Shown: in pieces, positions 29,487-40,445 of the stretch
Layout: each line of letters begins with the position of its first letter
Numbering within the stretch: the first letter of the stretch is position 1
Assembly: GCA_022606425.2 (NCBI GenBank)
Contig: JAHDVF020000212.1
Location: forward strand, 551,672 to 615,671
Origin: Lepidostoma basale
Lineage: Eukaryota; Arthropoda; Insecta; Trichoptera; Lepidostomatidae
DNA length: 64,000 bases
Direction of reading: 5' to 3'
Notes under the pieces: model-generated
The model's database searches: none
What the model saw: only the letters and a program-made list of their open reading frames with translations
What the model was told of the DNA's origin: nothing
Position numbers and translations under genes: made by a program

Positions 29487-29866
29487 AATGGAGTTTTACT
29501 TTTTTTTACCCTTATGTATGGAAAAGCATTTCAAATGCCTGATATCAGGAAGGAATATAGAAGGAAAAATATTTAACAAAATTATGAAAGGATCACTGCG
29601 ATTGGACACAACGCATGTATAAAGAAAGGATGGCTAGGAAAGTATACATTAACGATGTGAATGGAGTATGGAGTGAAGGAAGACCGAGAAATACATGGCA
29701 TCACCAAATTAATCAAATTTTAAAGGTCGGCCATGTTAGAAGTCGGAAGAATTGACGTGCTTGTATGACTCGTAGTATGAATATGGAGAAAGCTAGAGAG
29801 GTGTATGTTAGGATAGTGTGGTGGTTCATTTTCTTTGCCTACCCTTCCGGAAAAACGACGTGATGC
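29487..29866 (+). repeat. LINE-A 3' end, eroded
   Basis: Plus strand from LMYGKAFQ through NKIMKGSLRLDTTHV, YINDVNGVWSEGRPRNTWHH to GACGTGATG; tail nearly lost. Confidence 0.75.
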
Positions 29867-30818
29867 TTCGTTGTTGTTGGTGTTCTCTTAGTTTAATTAT
29901 TATACCGAAAATTGTTTATTAATTATTTCATGTCAAAAAAAAATTATTCGGTAGCAAAATACATTTTCAAGCTTTGCGTACGCATACAATCAAACCTACA
30001 ATGCAAATTTGCTTGTATTTAAATTAATTCAACGCGTAAAAGGATCAGTATAAGGACTTGACCTTAGCTAAGTTGTTATAAAACGTATCACGTACTCCTG
30101 TGAGAACAAGAAGAAAAACACAATGGAGAATATATCTAAAATAATTTATTCAACATTACATCTAGGATTAAATCGTTAGGACATACTTCTAAACAGGGAC
30201 GGTTCATGGTCTAAACAGAAAAAATATACTCCAAAAAGAATAATGTTTAACATTTTTAAAAACGTATTTAGTTTTGTTTAAAGTTTGAAATTTAGTTTTA
30301 TTGTGGAATAAGCACTATCAAACAAAACACATTATTCAAGTGTTTGTGTTGTCACAATTTATTTTGAAGTACGCAAAATTAATATTTCGAAAACACTAGT
30401 TTGTGTAATTTTTCGCAATGAAATAATACTTTAAAAATGTCCTTTATTATTAGAATTTCATATCGAATTTTGTATCATAGTTCTATAAATGATAAATGAA
30501 AAGAATTTTTATATTTTAATTAACAAATACAATATTTTATATGTTAACAAAATAGGAATGTAAAAAAACAGATGTGTTATTTTAAAAGTCTTATTTTCAG
30601 AGTACCATATAGAGTTTTTATAACTCTTAGACTTGCATCAAAACAAAAAAAAAATTGCAGAAAATATATGGAAAAGAGAATTTTTTTAAGCCGTATGACA
30701 ATAATTTCCTCGTGTAATAATAATATGTGTATATTTGACAACTATTCTATAAAAATGAAAGCGTATCAAACCGTTTAAAATCGAAAGTTTAACAAAACAT
30801 GAATGCATTGTCAAAACC
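29867..30818. other. No gene seen
   Basis: Very AT-rich; the longest ORFs are of chance size. A 68-codon AT-rich ORF at 30572-30778 shows no coding composition. Confidence 0.45.
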
Positions 30819-30908
30819 CTCACGAATGACTCCTCTCAGTGCCAACCCTCATGTATGGAAGTGAAGCTTGGAGCTGGCAAAATAAGGATGAAAGCAGGAT
30901 AAACGCCG

Positions 30909-33850
30909 CACAGTGGGGCCAAAATATGAAAACGTGTCATTAACTCATAGAAGCTATATATATAGCTATAAATCAAAGGATTTAATGTAATTAGGTAGGT
31001 TAATGAAAATAAGAGACAATGTCATGAATATTAACACTTTATTTTTCCAATAACAATGAAATATGTGTCAAATACTGTCTTATTTTTATATGCTCGTTAG
31101 TCATTTTTTATTATTTTTAATAACGTAAAATGCAGCTAAGTTTTACATAATATATACGTTTCTTGAAAGAACGTCGATTTTAACCTTCATAAATACACAC
31201 CAATATTTTTTTTACTCGTTATCAGATATTTCTGAGACACCATCATTGTCATCGGATTCATCATTTTCGCTTTGGCTGGAGGACCCTGTAGATGGAGGTA
31301 TTATCAGATCCAAAACGTCTTTGGGGAATCTAGTTAGTTTTTCTTTCGGTAATTTCCTCTTACTAGTTATTAAAGGATCTGATGAGAGTAAAAGAAAATT
31401 TAAAATATCCGTGTTTGAATTCGTTCTGCTGGATTTCCTCGAGTGGTACTCCCTAAACTTTTTAAAATCTTTGTTACGTGCTTCCTGCGCTTCTTCGGTT
31501 AATTGACCTATCGGCAATATTGACGTTTTTATTATTTCAGGTCCGTGTATTAAATATTCGTGAAGTGTGGGTGGCATATTACACCCCGGATATTTTTCTT
31601 CAAAATATCTGGCTGTATGTAACGCACACTCCCGGTATTTTTCCACACTAATTTCATGACCATATGATATAACTATTAAAATGGCGTGCATTTTTCTTAT
31701 TAATTCTACATCTAAATTGGTTATTTCTGCAGACACCTCTGCATTTAAAAAAATAAACGCCTGGCGGTATTTCCATCGTTTGTGTTACCAAGGCCCGGCT
31801 TGGTTTGTCCACGATCAAACCTAGTTTTTCTTTGAACTGAGCTTGAATTTTTTTCTTAGTTTCTTCAACGATTTCCTTGTCTGTCCCTCGAGCTTTTATA
31901 GGCAGTTTGTACGTCAAATGGAGAAGAGACTAAAAAAAGCGTATCTATCCGTGCAAGACCGAAATGCCGAATTCTAAATTTTCTGTTTTTATTTATTTTG
32001 TTAGCAATGCATCTATATATTATAATTCAATTGTTTAGATGTGGCACCACGTATGTAACATTTTTGGGTAGAAGAAGTATGTGTGATAGCATTACATACT
32101 TTGCCATCAATTAAATGATGTTTGATTACGATAACGCGCCCATCTAGTCTGACTATGGTTGTGGTAATATTTTTTATTTCTTCATCTACCCTTCGTTTCT
32201 CTTCCAAAGGTACTGCTGTGCATTCCTTAATAAATTCTATTTTCAGAGGTCTGCAATACCTCGTTGAACCAGGTCTTGGATTTTGCCAAATAATTTTGGC
32301 ACCAGACACTAGGCGTAAGGGGGCAAATGATGTGATAAAAACCGCTGCATCATCGGCATCTGCGTCAAAAAAAGCCTGTTTATGTGAACTGTGCCCCGAA
32401 CTTCCATCAACTCCCCATTTGGAATATAATATCATATTATTTAATTCTTTGGGTTTGAGTGTAAAAACAACATCTTGATGGGTGATAATTAAACGCTCAA
32501 TCGTGAGATTAAGCATGATCTGCAAATCAACATATACCAAAGTATCCGTGACATGTATATTTTCTGGCTCTGGATAACATCGTCTTTTTTAGGCCTGTAC
32601 AGTTTTATACGAAGGATATAAGTTTTTAGATTTCAACTTAATAGCGTTATACTGATGTGGAGGCAAGTCCGCTTCTATTAAAAGTGCTAAAGCATCTCCT
32701 GCTGACATGAACACGTTTCCAAAAGACTCCCTGGAAGTTTGATGAGATTTACCTGAACCTGTTGGAACAGATAAAATACCTCGAACCAACTTTGAGGCAT
32801 CTGCCTGTCATGCAGCTCTAAGTTCCATTTGTGTTGCGTAGAGTAAGTCTGGCAGAGATGCAGAATTCCTCAGATTAACCGTCTTTTGCCGCTTCACCCT
32901 TTCTGTACTCTCCTCAAAAGGAATCATCGGGCGACCGCCACTTGTTTTTGTAGCGCGAATGAAAGAAACGGATGTATCAAGCCACGTTTTATTAACATCG
33001 AGAAATCTTTCTTTCATCCAGTGAGCTGATTCCCTTCATGATTTATAATCAAATTTAAACCGAATAAAATTTTTAACACACGTAACACTTTTTCCTAACT
33101 CATCAACACACCCTGTCCGTTTTATGATTTCTTTTTGCAGGAAATCAATCTGATCCTCCAATTTTTCTTTTCCGAAACTCTTCATAAGCGTTATTAATTG
33201 ATGCTTTGTCATGAACAAAGTGCTGGAGCTGGTACCTAGGTATGCGAGAAAAGGAAAAACAGAATAAGATACAAAATTTGTGTATTTTTTTTTCATTTTT
33301 GGCTTTTCGAAATGTGCTGTTATTATAAAAAAGTGCAAAAAGTGGCAAAAAATAACATCATATCAATAAAGTACAACATTTACTTATTATAAATCAATTA
33401 AAATACTTGTGGAATTCATCGGGATACTAAATCTCTAAATGTTTTTTTAATATTACAAAAACCTCTGTATCATTTTAATGCGAAATCGGTTTAATTTTTT
33501 TACATTTAAAACAAGCCGTTATTACAATTAATTTAACTCGAAAAAGAGGATACATACCTGACGTGTAAGGTTCCATACTAAAACTTTAAATTTTTTATCA
33601 ATAATACAACTAAAGAAATGTTAGAAACTAGGTGTTGCGCTGACTTGAAATAACGGACGTGTAACCTCTATGAGTAATCGGCTCCGATTGAGGGGTGCTA
33701 GAGCGAACGTGTCACAGTCTAGCTTGTCTATCTGCTCGTGATCATATGCTAAATATATCTGAGTCATCATATAATAACAAAGCGTTTAATGAATCATAAT
33801 TTTTATTTTTTGGGTTATTGTATGAGAAATCTGAATCCTGCCCCAATGTG
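30909..33850 (-). mobile_element. Transib DNA transposon, copy 1
   Basis: 2942 bp. Ends CACAGTGGGGCC (left) and, inverted, CACATTGGGGCA (right), flanked by CGCCG on both sides (30904-30908 and 33851-33855). A 5-bp GC-rich TSD and a heptamer-like CACAGTG terminus are hallmarks of Transib, the superfamily from which the V(D)J recombinase RAG1 and its signal sequences are thought to derive. Target is a LINE-A copy. The transposase is broken (see 31212-33338). Confidence 0.93.
31212..33338 (-). pseudogene. Transib transposase (RAG1-like), decayed
   Basis: Minus strand. One frame from 33338 to 32013 is crossed by three stops (near 33034, 32807 and 32588). It holds KTSGGRPMIPFEESTERVKR, the YSKWGVDGSSGHS box (first catalytic Asp, codon 32408-32406), IIWQNPRPGSTRYCRPLKIE and HHLIDGKVCNA (second Asp, 32108-32106). 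The zinc-type pair after it is damaged (CYIRG). About 31935-32013 marks a deletion. A second frame (31917-31750, IKARGTDKEIVEETKKKIQA) shifts back to the first at about 31740. That last part has ARYFEEKYPGCNMPPTLHEY and QLTEEAQEARNKDFKKFR, with the catalytic Glu at 31484-31482. The DDE order and spacing match the RAG1 core. C-terminus is Ser/Asp-rich. The enzyme would cut DNA at the element ends; this copy cannot make it. Confidence 0.9.
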
Positions 33851-34262
33851 CGCCGTATAAATGAGATCACTAAGAAGAATGTGCGTGAAAATGTTGTATG
33901 ATAGAATACCAAAAGATGAAATAAGAAAGAAATGTAAGGCAGATGACTGCATCATGGATAAAATTAAAAAAGAATCCCGGAGATGGTTTGGACATATGGA
34001 ACAAATGGATAAGAGTAGAATGGTTAAAAAGTTGTACACAAGCAGCGTGAGCGGAGAAACAAGCCGAGGACGACCGAGGAAAATATGGCATGACCAAATT
34101 AAACAATTACTAAAAGGCGGCCACATTTGAAGTCGGAATAATCGACGTGCGTCCATGGTACGATGTATGAATGTAGAGGAATTCCGAAAGGTATGCCAGG
34201 ATGAGTATTGTGGCGATCCATCCTCTCCGACTACCCCTCCGGGCAAATGGCGTGATAGTTAG

Positions 34263-34571
34263 TTAGTCATTAATAAAATAAAATTAAAAAGTAATACGAA
34301 TGATTTTTTAATAAAATATCAACAACTGCCACTGTCTAAAATATGTTTTATGAATGTAAGTAGGTTTTATATACTTAAAATTCTGCCTTTACATCGTTTA
34401 AGAGACCATCCATTAACCTTGGAATTACACAAAACTAAGTACTATTCGTTGTCCATTGTTACTTCATTTTAACTCATTTGAATCAAAATATTATTACAGA
34501 AACACATTGAATATTCCATAAACTTTTTTTTACATATGTTACTTTTATAAACTTTGTTTATGATATACAAA
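34263..34571. other. No gene seen
   Basis: AT-rich, no ORF or repeat recognised. Confidence 0.4.
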
Positions 34572-34730
34572 TGATTTTACTGAAATCTCTTGATGGAAGT
34601 TCATTTTAAATAATAATTAAATAAAACGATGTTTTTTAACTACTTCCACTTTTGTCTTTATTTAGACAGCTGTCTAAATAAATACAAAAGTGGAAGTAGT
34701 TAAAAAACATCGTTTTATTTAACTTTGTTT
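34572..34730. repeat. H4 collapsed palindrome
   Basis: 34631-34722 folds almost perfectly: AACGATGTTTTTTAACTACT, CCACTTTTGTCTTTATTTAG, ACAGCTGT centre, then the complement. The GAAAC motif present in other H4 copies is missing. The left flank GAAATCTCTTGATGGAAGTTC is shared with 46640. Confidence 0.8.
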
Positions 34731-34771
34731 ATGTTTATAAAAATTACGTGTCCGCAATTAAAATGGCTTAT

Positions 34772-35033
34772 AGGCGGGCCACACTGTGATAAACAAGCTG
34801 GTTTGAAACCAAAATTTGTATACTGAATGTTATTACTCAAACTTAAACCATGTTCTAGACGTAGTAGAAACGTCGATTTTAGTAAACCATGAGTTAAACC
34901 GCGGACGTTTCTGCATACGGTTATCCTTTCAACAAACATGGTACGTTTATCTCTCTTCCTCGCATTATTTTACCCGGCGTAGAATGAGATAGAAGCCCTA
35001 TACAACCGATGTTTATCACAGTGTGGCCCGCCT
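34772..35033. mobile_element. Short TIR element (MITE-like)
   Basis: Perfect 23-bp terminal inverted repeats, AGGCGGGCCACACTGTGATAAAC at 34772-34794 and its complement at 35011-35033, enclose about 216 bp without ORF. The TSD is unclear (TTAT is possible). Superfamily not assigned. CACTGTG and GGGCC recall Transib ends, but the order differs. Confidence 0.75.
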
Positions 35034-35209
35034 TTTATTATTCTGTAGGTAGTAGTAAATAACGCATGTTCATGTCTTTGTATTATCCTTTATTTATTTA
35101 CTTAAACAAAATAAATATTTTTGGAAAACTATAATAATAATTCACCCGACATGTTTTTTGTTACTAATGAAAATAAATATAAAATTGTAATTAATCTTTT
35201 TAAAATGTA
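35034..35209. other. Spacer between repeats
   Basis: AT-rich, nothing recognised. Confidence 0.3.
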
Positions 35210-35385
35210 TAATTTAGTTAAAATCCACTAATGTTTGTGTCTTCGACTGGTTTTGGCGAAAGATTCAGAAGATGGCATTGAGTTGCCGAAATCGATCGAA
35301 GTCTCAAACATTATTGGATTTTAACTAAAAACACATATTTAAAAAAAAATCATTATTTACAATAAACTTCTACCACGAAATTTCA
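35210..35385. mobile_element. H5 foldback
   Basis: Arms TAGTTAAAATCCACTAATGT ... and ... ACATTATTGGATTTTAACTA (about 35216-35325). Plus-strand core CAGAAGA, T, GGCA-TTGAGT-TGCC, GAAATCGATCGAAG; the opposite arm has CGACTGGTTTTGGCGAAA. Tail ACAATAAACTTCTACCACG shared with H4 copies. Confidence 0.75.
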
Positions 35386-35977
35386 AAAAAAAAAAATAAT
35401 AATAATTGTATTTTGTTATTATTTATACTTAAGGCATTAAATAATGCATTGAAATCGCATAAACAAAAATATATGTATTAAAAGTTAAGGCATTAACACT
35501 GTGGAATTCCGTAGTAATATAATCAATAATCCGATTCCTCCTTTTACTCCTTTCTCCTTAAATACTTTGTCTACATTTGATCTCCCAAGCTCCCATTCCC
35601 ATTCAAATGCAAATTAATCATTTATTATTGTAATTTCTATATAAATTATGTCTTTTCAAATGTATGTTTTTTCTAAATTACATTATCATCATGTATTATT
35701 ATTATTTAATATTATTTATTATTTCTTACTGTTAAAAAATAATTGTTAGTACCTACTTATAACAAATAGACCAGGTTAATTTTTAAATTTGAATTATTGC
35801 ATCGAATTTTAAATGCGTTTTTTATCAGTCTTTCTTTGTTTAGTTTTTGTTTTATTTTTACACCCGGTATCCTCCGTATCCTCCGAAACGTGTCGTGTTT
35901 TTAAAAAAAAATTTTTGATTAAAAAATAGTGGATTAAAAAAAGTTTTTTAATTCCCAAAGTATAAAAATATATGTAT
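35386..35977. other. No gene; H1 tail fragment
   Basis: 35485-35520 (GGCATTAACACTGTGGAATT) is the H1 tail alone. CCGAAACGTGTCGTGTTTTT at 35885 resembles the foldback core once more. The remainder is AT-rich. Confidence 0.4.
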
Positions 35978-36155
35978 ATAGAATAAATGCAGTGGAAATT
36001 AGAACTCTTTGACGAATGTCTAGTTAATCTTTATATGATAGGTAGTGCCAATGTAGCTTTAGGAAAATTATGCCGTGCGAATGAAAGCGTTATAAACAAA
36101 ATAATGATTGGTTCATTAGGATGGTTTGGGCATACGAAAATAATGATTGAATAAA
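35978..36155 (+). repeat. LINE-A internal relic
   Basis: INAVEIRTL, CRANESVINKIMIGSLGWFG on the plus strand; no tail. Confidence 0.7.
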
Positions 36156-36179
36156 TTAATAAACAATCGTAATATATTT

Positions 36180-36370
36180 ATTTGATGTAGGTATTATCAA
36201 ATATTTGATAATGCCCTAGCTAGGCGAAAAATGACATACCTATAAAATAAAATAATATTCCTTAAACAGACGTTTCATTAGCATTAATGAAGAAATACAT
36301 GTTTTCATTCGTAATAATGGATTTAAAATGGAGTTATACAGCATTGTTCAAGAAATGATAAATCCAGAAT
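36180..36370. repeat. H3 foldback, one arm
   Basis: GTATTATCAAATATTTGATAATGCCCTAGCTAGGCGAAAAATGACAT, then AACAGACGTTTCATTAGCATTAAT and TTGTTCAAGAAATGATAAA. GCCCTAGC-TAGGC is the stem II. Confidence 0.7.
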
Positions 36371-36589
36371 TACATATCTTTTACAAAAAAATACGATGAT
36401 GTCGCTATGCGTGTAAGAATGCACTGATGCACCTCGTTCCCCTGAACTCGAAGGAATGTGAAAAATAAACTCAATGGACCAAACCCTTCCGACTTGAGGT
36501 TATCTTTCTGGCGCGTGTTGTACTCCTGTTACGGGTTAGAGCGGCTGGGATTACGACTAACGACCGCACAATCTCCTTAACCCTTCGTT

Positions 36590-37062
36590 TCATGGTTTAT
36601 TTATTTTTATTTATTTATACATAATACACAAATGAGACATAACGAAGGAAAAACATTTAGGCGACTCATTTGGACACAAAACAGTGTTAAGAAAACAAAG
36701 ATAAAACAACATGAAACCAAAAAATCATACATATCAGAAGGAATCCAAATATGTCGACGTCAGTGAGGCAGCACTCTTTCCAGAATTTGTAATTTTTTTT
36801 TTATGAATACTGCCTCACTGACACTGAAAATGTCCAAATTCGAGACGATTAGATTCAACGTCCGAATTGCTCTTCCTACTGATATCACCAAAGGCAGGTT
36901 GGTTCTGCGTGACGGAGCAAAGAACAATTGATGTCGGCGCTGTCGTAGGTAATTATCAAGAACAAAAATACCTATTTACTCTAGAGCATAGGGGTAAGCC
37001 CCGAATGAGTTTGAAAAAATGCGTTGACATTAATACTTCTCTCCTCGGTTCGGGGGAGTTAT
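36590..37062 (-). mobile_element. LINE-J 3' end
   Basis: Minus strand: LITHFF-like STHFFKLIRGLP, frame change, FVLDNYLRQRRHQLFFAPSR, RTNLPLVISVGRAIRTLN. The sequence 36655-36674 (ATTTAGGCGACTCATTTGGA) is repeated exactly at 37063-37082. GTCAGTGAGGCAG and its complement (36759-36771, 36810-36822) form a hairpin in the 3' UTR. Confidence 0.75.
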
Positions 37063-37082
37063 ATTTAGGCGACTCATTTGGA

Positions 37083-37475
37083 TATGCTATCCATTGGCGC
37101 TCCCATCCATGTATGTCCAACAATCCTCTTCAGATCGTCGGTCCATCAGGCAGGGGGACGTCCAACTCTGGGGAATCCTTTACGCGGTCTCCACTCCAGA
37201 ACCCGTCTCCCCCATCGGCCGTCGGTTCTGCGACAGATATGGCCAGCCCATCTCCTCTTCAGCCCGCCCATCCTCAGAGCCACCTCAGTCACCTTGGTTT
37301 GTTGACGAATAAATTCGTTTCGAAATCTGTCCCTCAACGTTATTCCAAGCAGGGCTCTTTCCACGGCGCGTTGGGCGACCTTGAATCTGTAGACTAGACC
37401 TTTTGTCAGTGTCCACGTCTCGGCTCCGTACGCCATGACTGGCAAGACGCACTGTGTCGTATAAAACATGTTAAT
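37083..37475 (-). pseudogene. LINE-B-like fragment
   Basis: Minus strand, open from TTQCVLPVMAYGAETWTLTK through LLGITLRDRFRNEFIRQQTK and RWAGHICRRTDGRWGRRVLE to GFPRVGRPPA; a second frame continues to 37083. Another subfamily than 13858-14180. Confidence 0.85.
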
Positions 37476-37571
37476 TCCATAACTAATAAGTTAAAACAAA
37501 ACATCTTATTGTGCATGTGTCATATGAAACATGTTAATACCATAACTAATCAGTTAAAACAAAACATCTAG

Positions 37572-37648
37572 TACATGATAGAACAGTGCGGCGGTCAATC
37601 TTCTCTGCCTACCCTTACGGGGAAAACGGCGTGATGGTTAGTTAGTAA
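37572..37648 (+). repeat. LINE-A terminal scrap
   Basis: ATGATAGAACAGTGCGGCGG to GGCGTGATGGTTAGTTAGT; last 20 codons and tail. Confidence 0.8.
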
Positions 37649-37956
37649 TAAAAAATCATGAAATGAAGGGTTAACGTCTTCTCGAGCACATCGCGGGCGT
37701 GCAGTGGAAACCATTTGCAGTTATGTCTGTATGCATAATACATTGTCTCGGATATTTCATACGTTCAGGCTTCCGTTGGATACAATAACTACACTTAGTA
37801 ATTTGAATAAAGAAGCATAAAGTAAATTAAACATTCTTCTTCCATTGAAAGAAAACGTTTATCAGCTGTGTCACGCGAGAAACATCATATCATATTTTAA
37901 TTTAATATTAATTGTTTCTTGAACAATGATACGAAATTCCATTTGTGTATTAATTT

Positions 37957-38045
37957 AAAATAAAACGTCATTTATCTACTTTATTGAACTTTGCGGGAAT
38001 GACTTGTTTTGCCTCGCTGGAAAATTATCAAATGTTACCAGAATA
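37957..38045. repeat. H3 left arm
   Basis: AATAAAACGTCATTTATCTA, GCGGGAATGACTTGTTTTGCC, AAATTATCAAATG. No right arm nearby. Confidence 0.6.
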
Positions 38046-38084
38046 AAACTATGATCAGTATACATAGAGAAATATATAATTCGA

Positions 38085-38290
38085 GTCTTCTTTTTCAGAG
38101 GGTTGCTCCTTCTGTGAGGTAGACACCCACCTGTCCTTCCATATTTTAGGAGGTTTTACACGAGAACGAGTCCCGCGAGATTGATGATATATTGAAATAT
38201 AAAGGAGTCTGGCGGTGTCCATTCTATGGACCATACCAGTCTCTTCGCTGTCTACTCCATCTTATAATATACTCAACCTCACATATCTCT
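38085..38290 (-). repeat. LINE-C-like 3' end
   Basis: Copy of 6518-6960: minus strand RGTRSRxKPPKIWKDR and VYLTEGATL, (GAA)n-like tail at 38085. Continues to the GGACACCGCCAGACTCC block, which in the other copy lies beyond the H1 insertion. Confidence 0.65.
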
Positions 38291-38369
38291 CTAATTCAGG
38301 TATTCCTCACGCAATCTCTCTGTGTCTTGCCTGCTACCGTTAATTTAAGCAAATGAGATAAAAGAAGAC

Positions 38370-38965
38370 GCTCGTTTTCTAGAAGTTTTATTACACATTA
38401 TGGGAATGAATTGTTTGCCTTGCTAAGGTTTTATATATTCAAAATGTTTATTGTTTCTTGAACTACGATGTAAAACTCCATATTGAATAATTAATACGAA
38501 TGAAAACATCAGTTTTGTAGAAGTTCTAGTATAACGAATTTTTTTATGAATTAAAACACTGTTTTTTCCACTTTTTAGTTTATTTTTCTCGACATGTTTC
38601 GAAGGCTTACACCTTCATCATCGCGAGAACATCAGTTTTATATCGCTCTCTCGATGATGAAGGTGTAAGCCTTGGAAACATGCCGAGAAAAATAAACTAA
38701 AAAGTGGGAAAAACAGTTTTTAATTCATAAAAAATGCGTCATTATGGAATTCCACAGTGTTAACACCTTAAGTTTATCTAATTTTATTATAATATATATG
38801 AATGACATATTTCGCCTCTCTAAGGCATTATCAAATAGGAAATTACATTTGAAAGTGTCTTAGATAGGCGAAACATGTTATTCACATAAATTTTAATAAA
38901 CTTCTAGAAAACAGACGTTTTTGTTCGTAATAAATATGAATAGGTATAATTATTGTCACGTAAAC
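38370..38965. mobile_element. H3 foldback with nested H1
   Basis: Outer H3 pieces: 38370-38535 (TTTTCTAGAAGTTTTATTAC, GGGAATGAATTGTTTGCC, tail, second start) and 38784-38965 (AATGACATATTTCGCC, AATAGGAAATTACATTTG, TAGGCGAAACATGTTATTCAC, AAACTTCTAGAAAACAGACG). Confidence 0.7.
38536..38783. mobile_element. H1 foldback, nearly complete
   Basis: Begins CGAATTTTTTTATGAATTAA and ends CACCTTAAGTTTATCTA, matching both ends of the 6674-6933 copy. Plus-strand core CTCTCTCGATGATGAAGGTG, CCTTGGAAACATGCCGAG: the GAAAC box is kept but GUC is changed to GCC. Confidence 0.8.
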
Positions 38966-39118
38966 CACGATATAAAGTTCCATATAAAATAAGGATCATT
39001 GCATATTCGACGGGCTAATGTATATTTAAAAATAAGGAATTATATTCGTTATAAAAATTGTACGTGCCTTGTTAAAATTTTATTAAACTTAGATAATAAC
39101 ACGGCTGACCACCTAAGA

Positions 39119-39425
39119 AATGAATATGTGAGGGGTTGCTAGAAGGTCGCCCCAATAATGGACAAGATGAGAGAATCTCGACTTCGGTGGTACGGTCATG
39201 TGACAGCGAATATTGAAAATTGTCTAAAAAGTTCTCAGCGTTCCCGCAAAATCAAGAGGAAGAGGCCACCCAACGGCAACATGCTGGATAAACATGGAAA
39301 AGATGCTGCAACATGATAATCTGATATTGGAAATGAGCCAGGACAGAAAAGTTTGGCGTGTTTGAACAAGGAGAGCCGACCCCATATGATATAATGAAAT
39401 GGCGAAGGGAAAGAAGAAGATACAA
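39119..39425 (+). pseudogene. LINE-F 3' end
   Basis: RSPPIMDKMRESRLRWYGHV, RKIKRKRPPNGNMLDK, MEKDAAT-like part, LNKESRPHMI, ending AAAGAAGAAG. Non-LTR retrotransposon C-terminus with two frame breaks. Confidence 0.75.
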
Positions 39426-39429
39426 TAAC

Positions 39430-39770
39430 ACGCTAATAGTTAATAATAATAATATGCTAACTTTTAAAGCGCCATTTTTGTGATGTAATTACCTCAAAGG
39501 CGCATTAAGACGTGTTTTAAATCTAAATATGAACGCTGCATCTCATTGATTTTCGCGATCGATTAGAAAATAATATTATAACAGAACAAACAATGCAATT
39601 TTTAAATTGGGTATGAAATATGAAAAAGATGGGTTTTCAGCTCAGATCTGAAGTCTGTCGGATCATTTATGCATCTGAGGTGTGAAAGAAGATTGTTCCA
39701 AGCTGATGGACCGGCTACCGCAAACGCTCGATCCCCGAAATTTGTACTAGGGCAAATGTACTAGGGTTAA
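39430..39770 (-). pseudogene. L2-like LINE 3' end
   Basis: (AAT)n at 39446-39457, TTTAAAGCGCCATTTTTGTG, then minus-strand coding FRSELKTHLFHISYPI (39600-39650) up to KFGDRAFAVAGPSAWNN. Closest to the intact copy 19701-22518; about 320 bp. Confidence 0.85.
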
Positions 39771-40071
39771 ATGTTTTATATACTCGTAGTTCATTCACTA
39801 TCGAGAATCGAGAAATTTGCCCGTTTTTAGTTAAAACTAAATTAAATAAGAAAACTGATGAATACATTCAAAATATACAATCATCATATTTCAAGCACTA
39901 AGCATAAAAAAACGGTTTTTCTAAGCATTAAAAAGTGCTCGCATAGCATCCACGTGTAATAAAAAAGGTTATTGAACGAATGTAATGTCTCATTTTATAT
40001 ATTGTGAGAAAGAAAAGAAATGCACTCTCTATTTAAAAAAAAAATTAAACAATGATATAATACTTTTATGA

Positions 40072-40235
40072 GATTGTCGAGACAGCGATGTCGCCAACTT
40101 ATATTGGCATCATCAGGTATTACAAACAACCTGATGATTCCAACATAGGTTGGCGAAACAGCTGTTGCGACAATCATATAGAAATAATGACAGTGTTTTA
40201 AAATTTAAACATCTTATTGTGGAAGTATCATAGTG
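40072..40235. mobile_element. H2 foldback, compact palindrome
   Basis: 40072-40175 is a near-perfect palindrome (GATTGTCGAGACAGCGATGT ... TAGGTTGGCGAAACAGCTGT TGCGACAATC) with CTGATGATTCCAACATAGGT on the plus strand. The tail AGTATCATAGTGTTTCGGA follows at 40216-40234. Confidence 0.85.
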
Positions 40236-40445
40236 TTTCGGACCGGACCTGCCCGATCTTCGAAATTTGTCCGGGAGTTGCGCTTTTGCTCAACTAATCT
40301 GCCCATTGCCGAGGAGTTTGTTGATCGAAGCGTAGATTGCCGCATGTTAGGGCTATCAGCACCACAAAGTTCCGATATATAGGCTGGTGCCATTCCGTGA
40401 AGCGCTTTAAAAACCGTCCAGCATAGTAGATCAGATAGCATTATT
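40236..40445 (-). pseudogene. L2-like LINE fragment
   Basis: Minus strand LLCWTVFKALHGMAPAYISE, SPNMRQSTLRSTNSSAMGRL, then damaged. Cut by the H2 tail on its 3' side. Confidence 0.85.

Larger units (their letters stand above)
30820..34262 (+). pseudogene. LINE-A (third subfamily) split by Transib 1
   Basis: 30820-30908 (PTLMYGSEAWSWQN, DESRINA) joins 33856-34262 (EMRSLRRMCVKMLYDRIPKD, RRWFGHMEQMDKSRMVKKLY, GRPRKIWHDQIKQLLKGGH, tail GTTAGTTAG). Removal of 30909-33855 restores the known LINE order, which confirms the Transib borders. Confidence 0.88.

Noticed and set aside
32122..32478. 118-codon plus-strand ORF
   Set aside because: Lies opposite the Transib transposase block with the two catalytic Asp residues; shadow frame.
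37078..37312. Plus-strand ORFs of 72-75 codons and part of a 176-codon ORF at 36867-37397
   Set aside because: They are reverse-strand shadows of the LINE-B and LINE-J coding sequence, which reads correctly on the minus strand.
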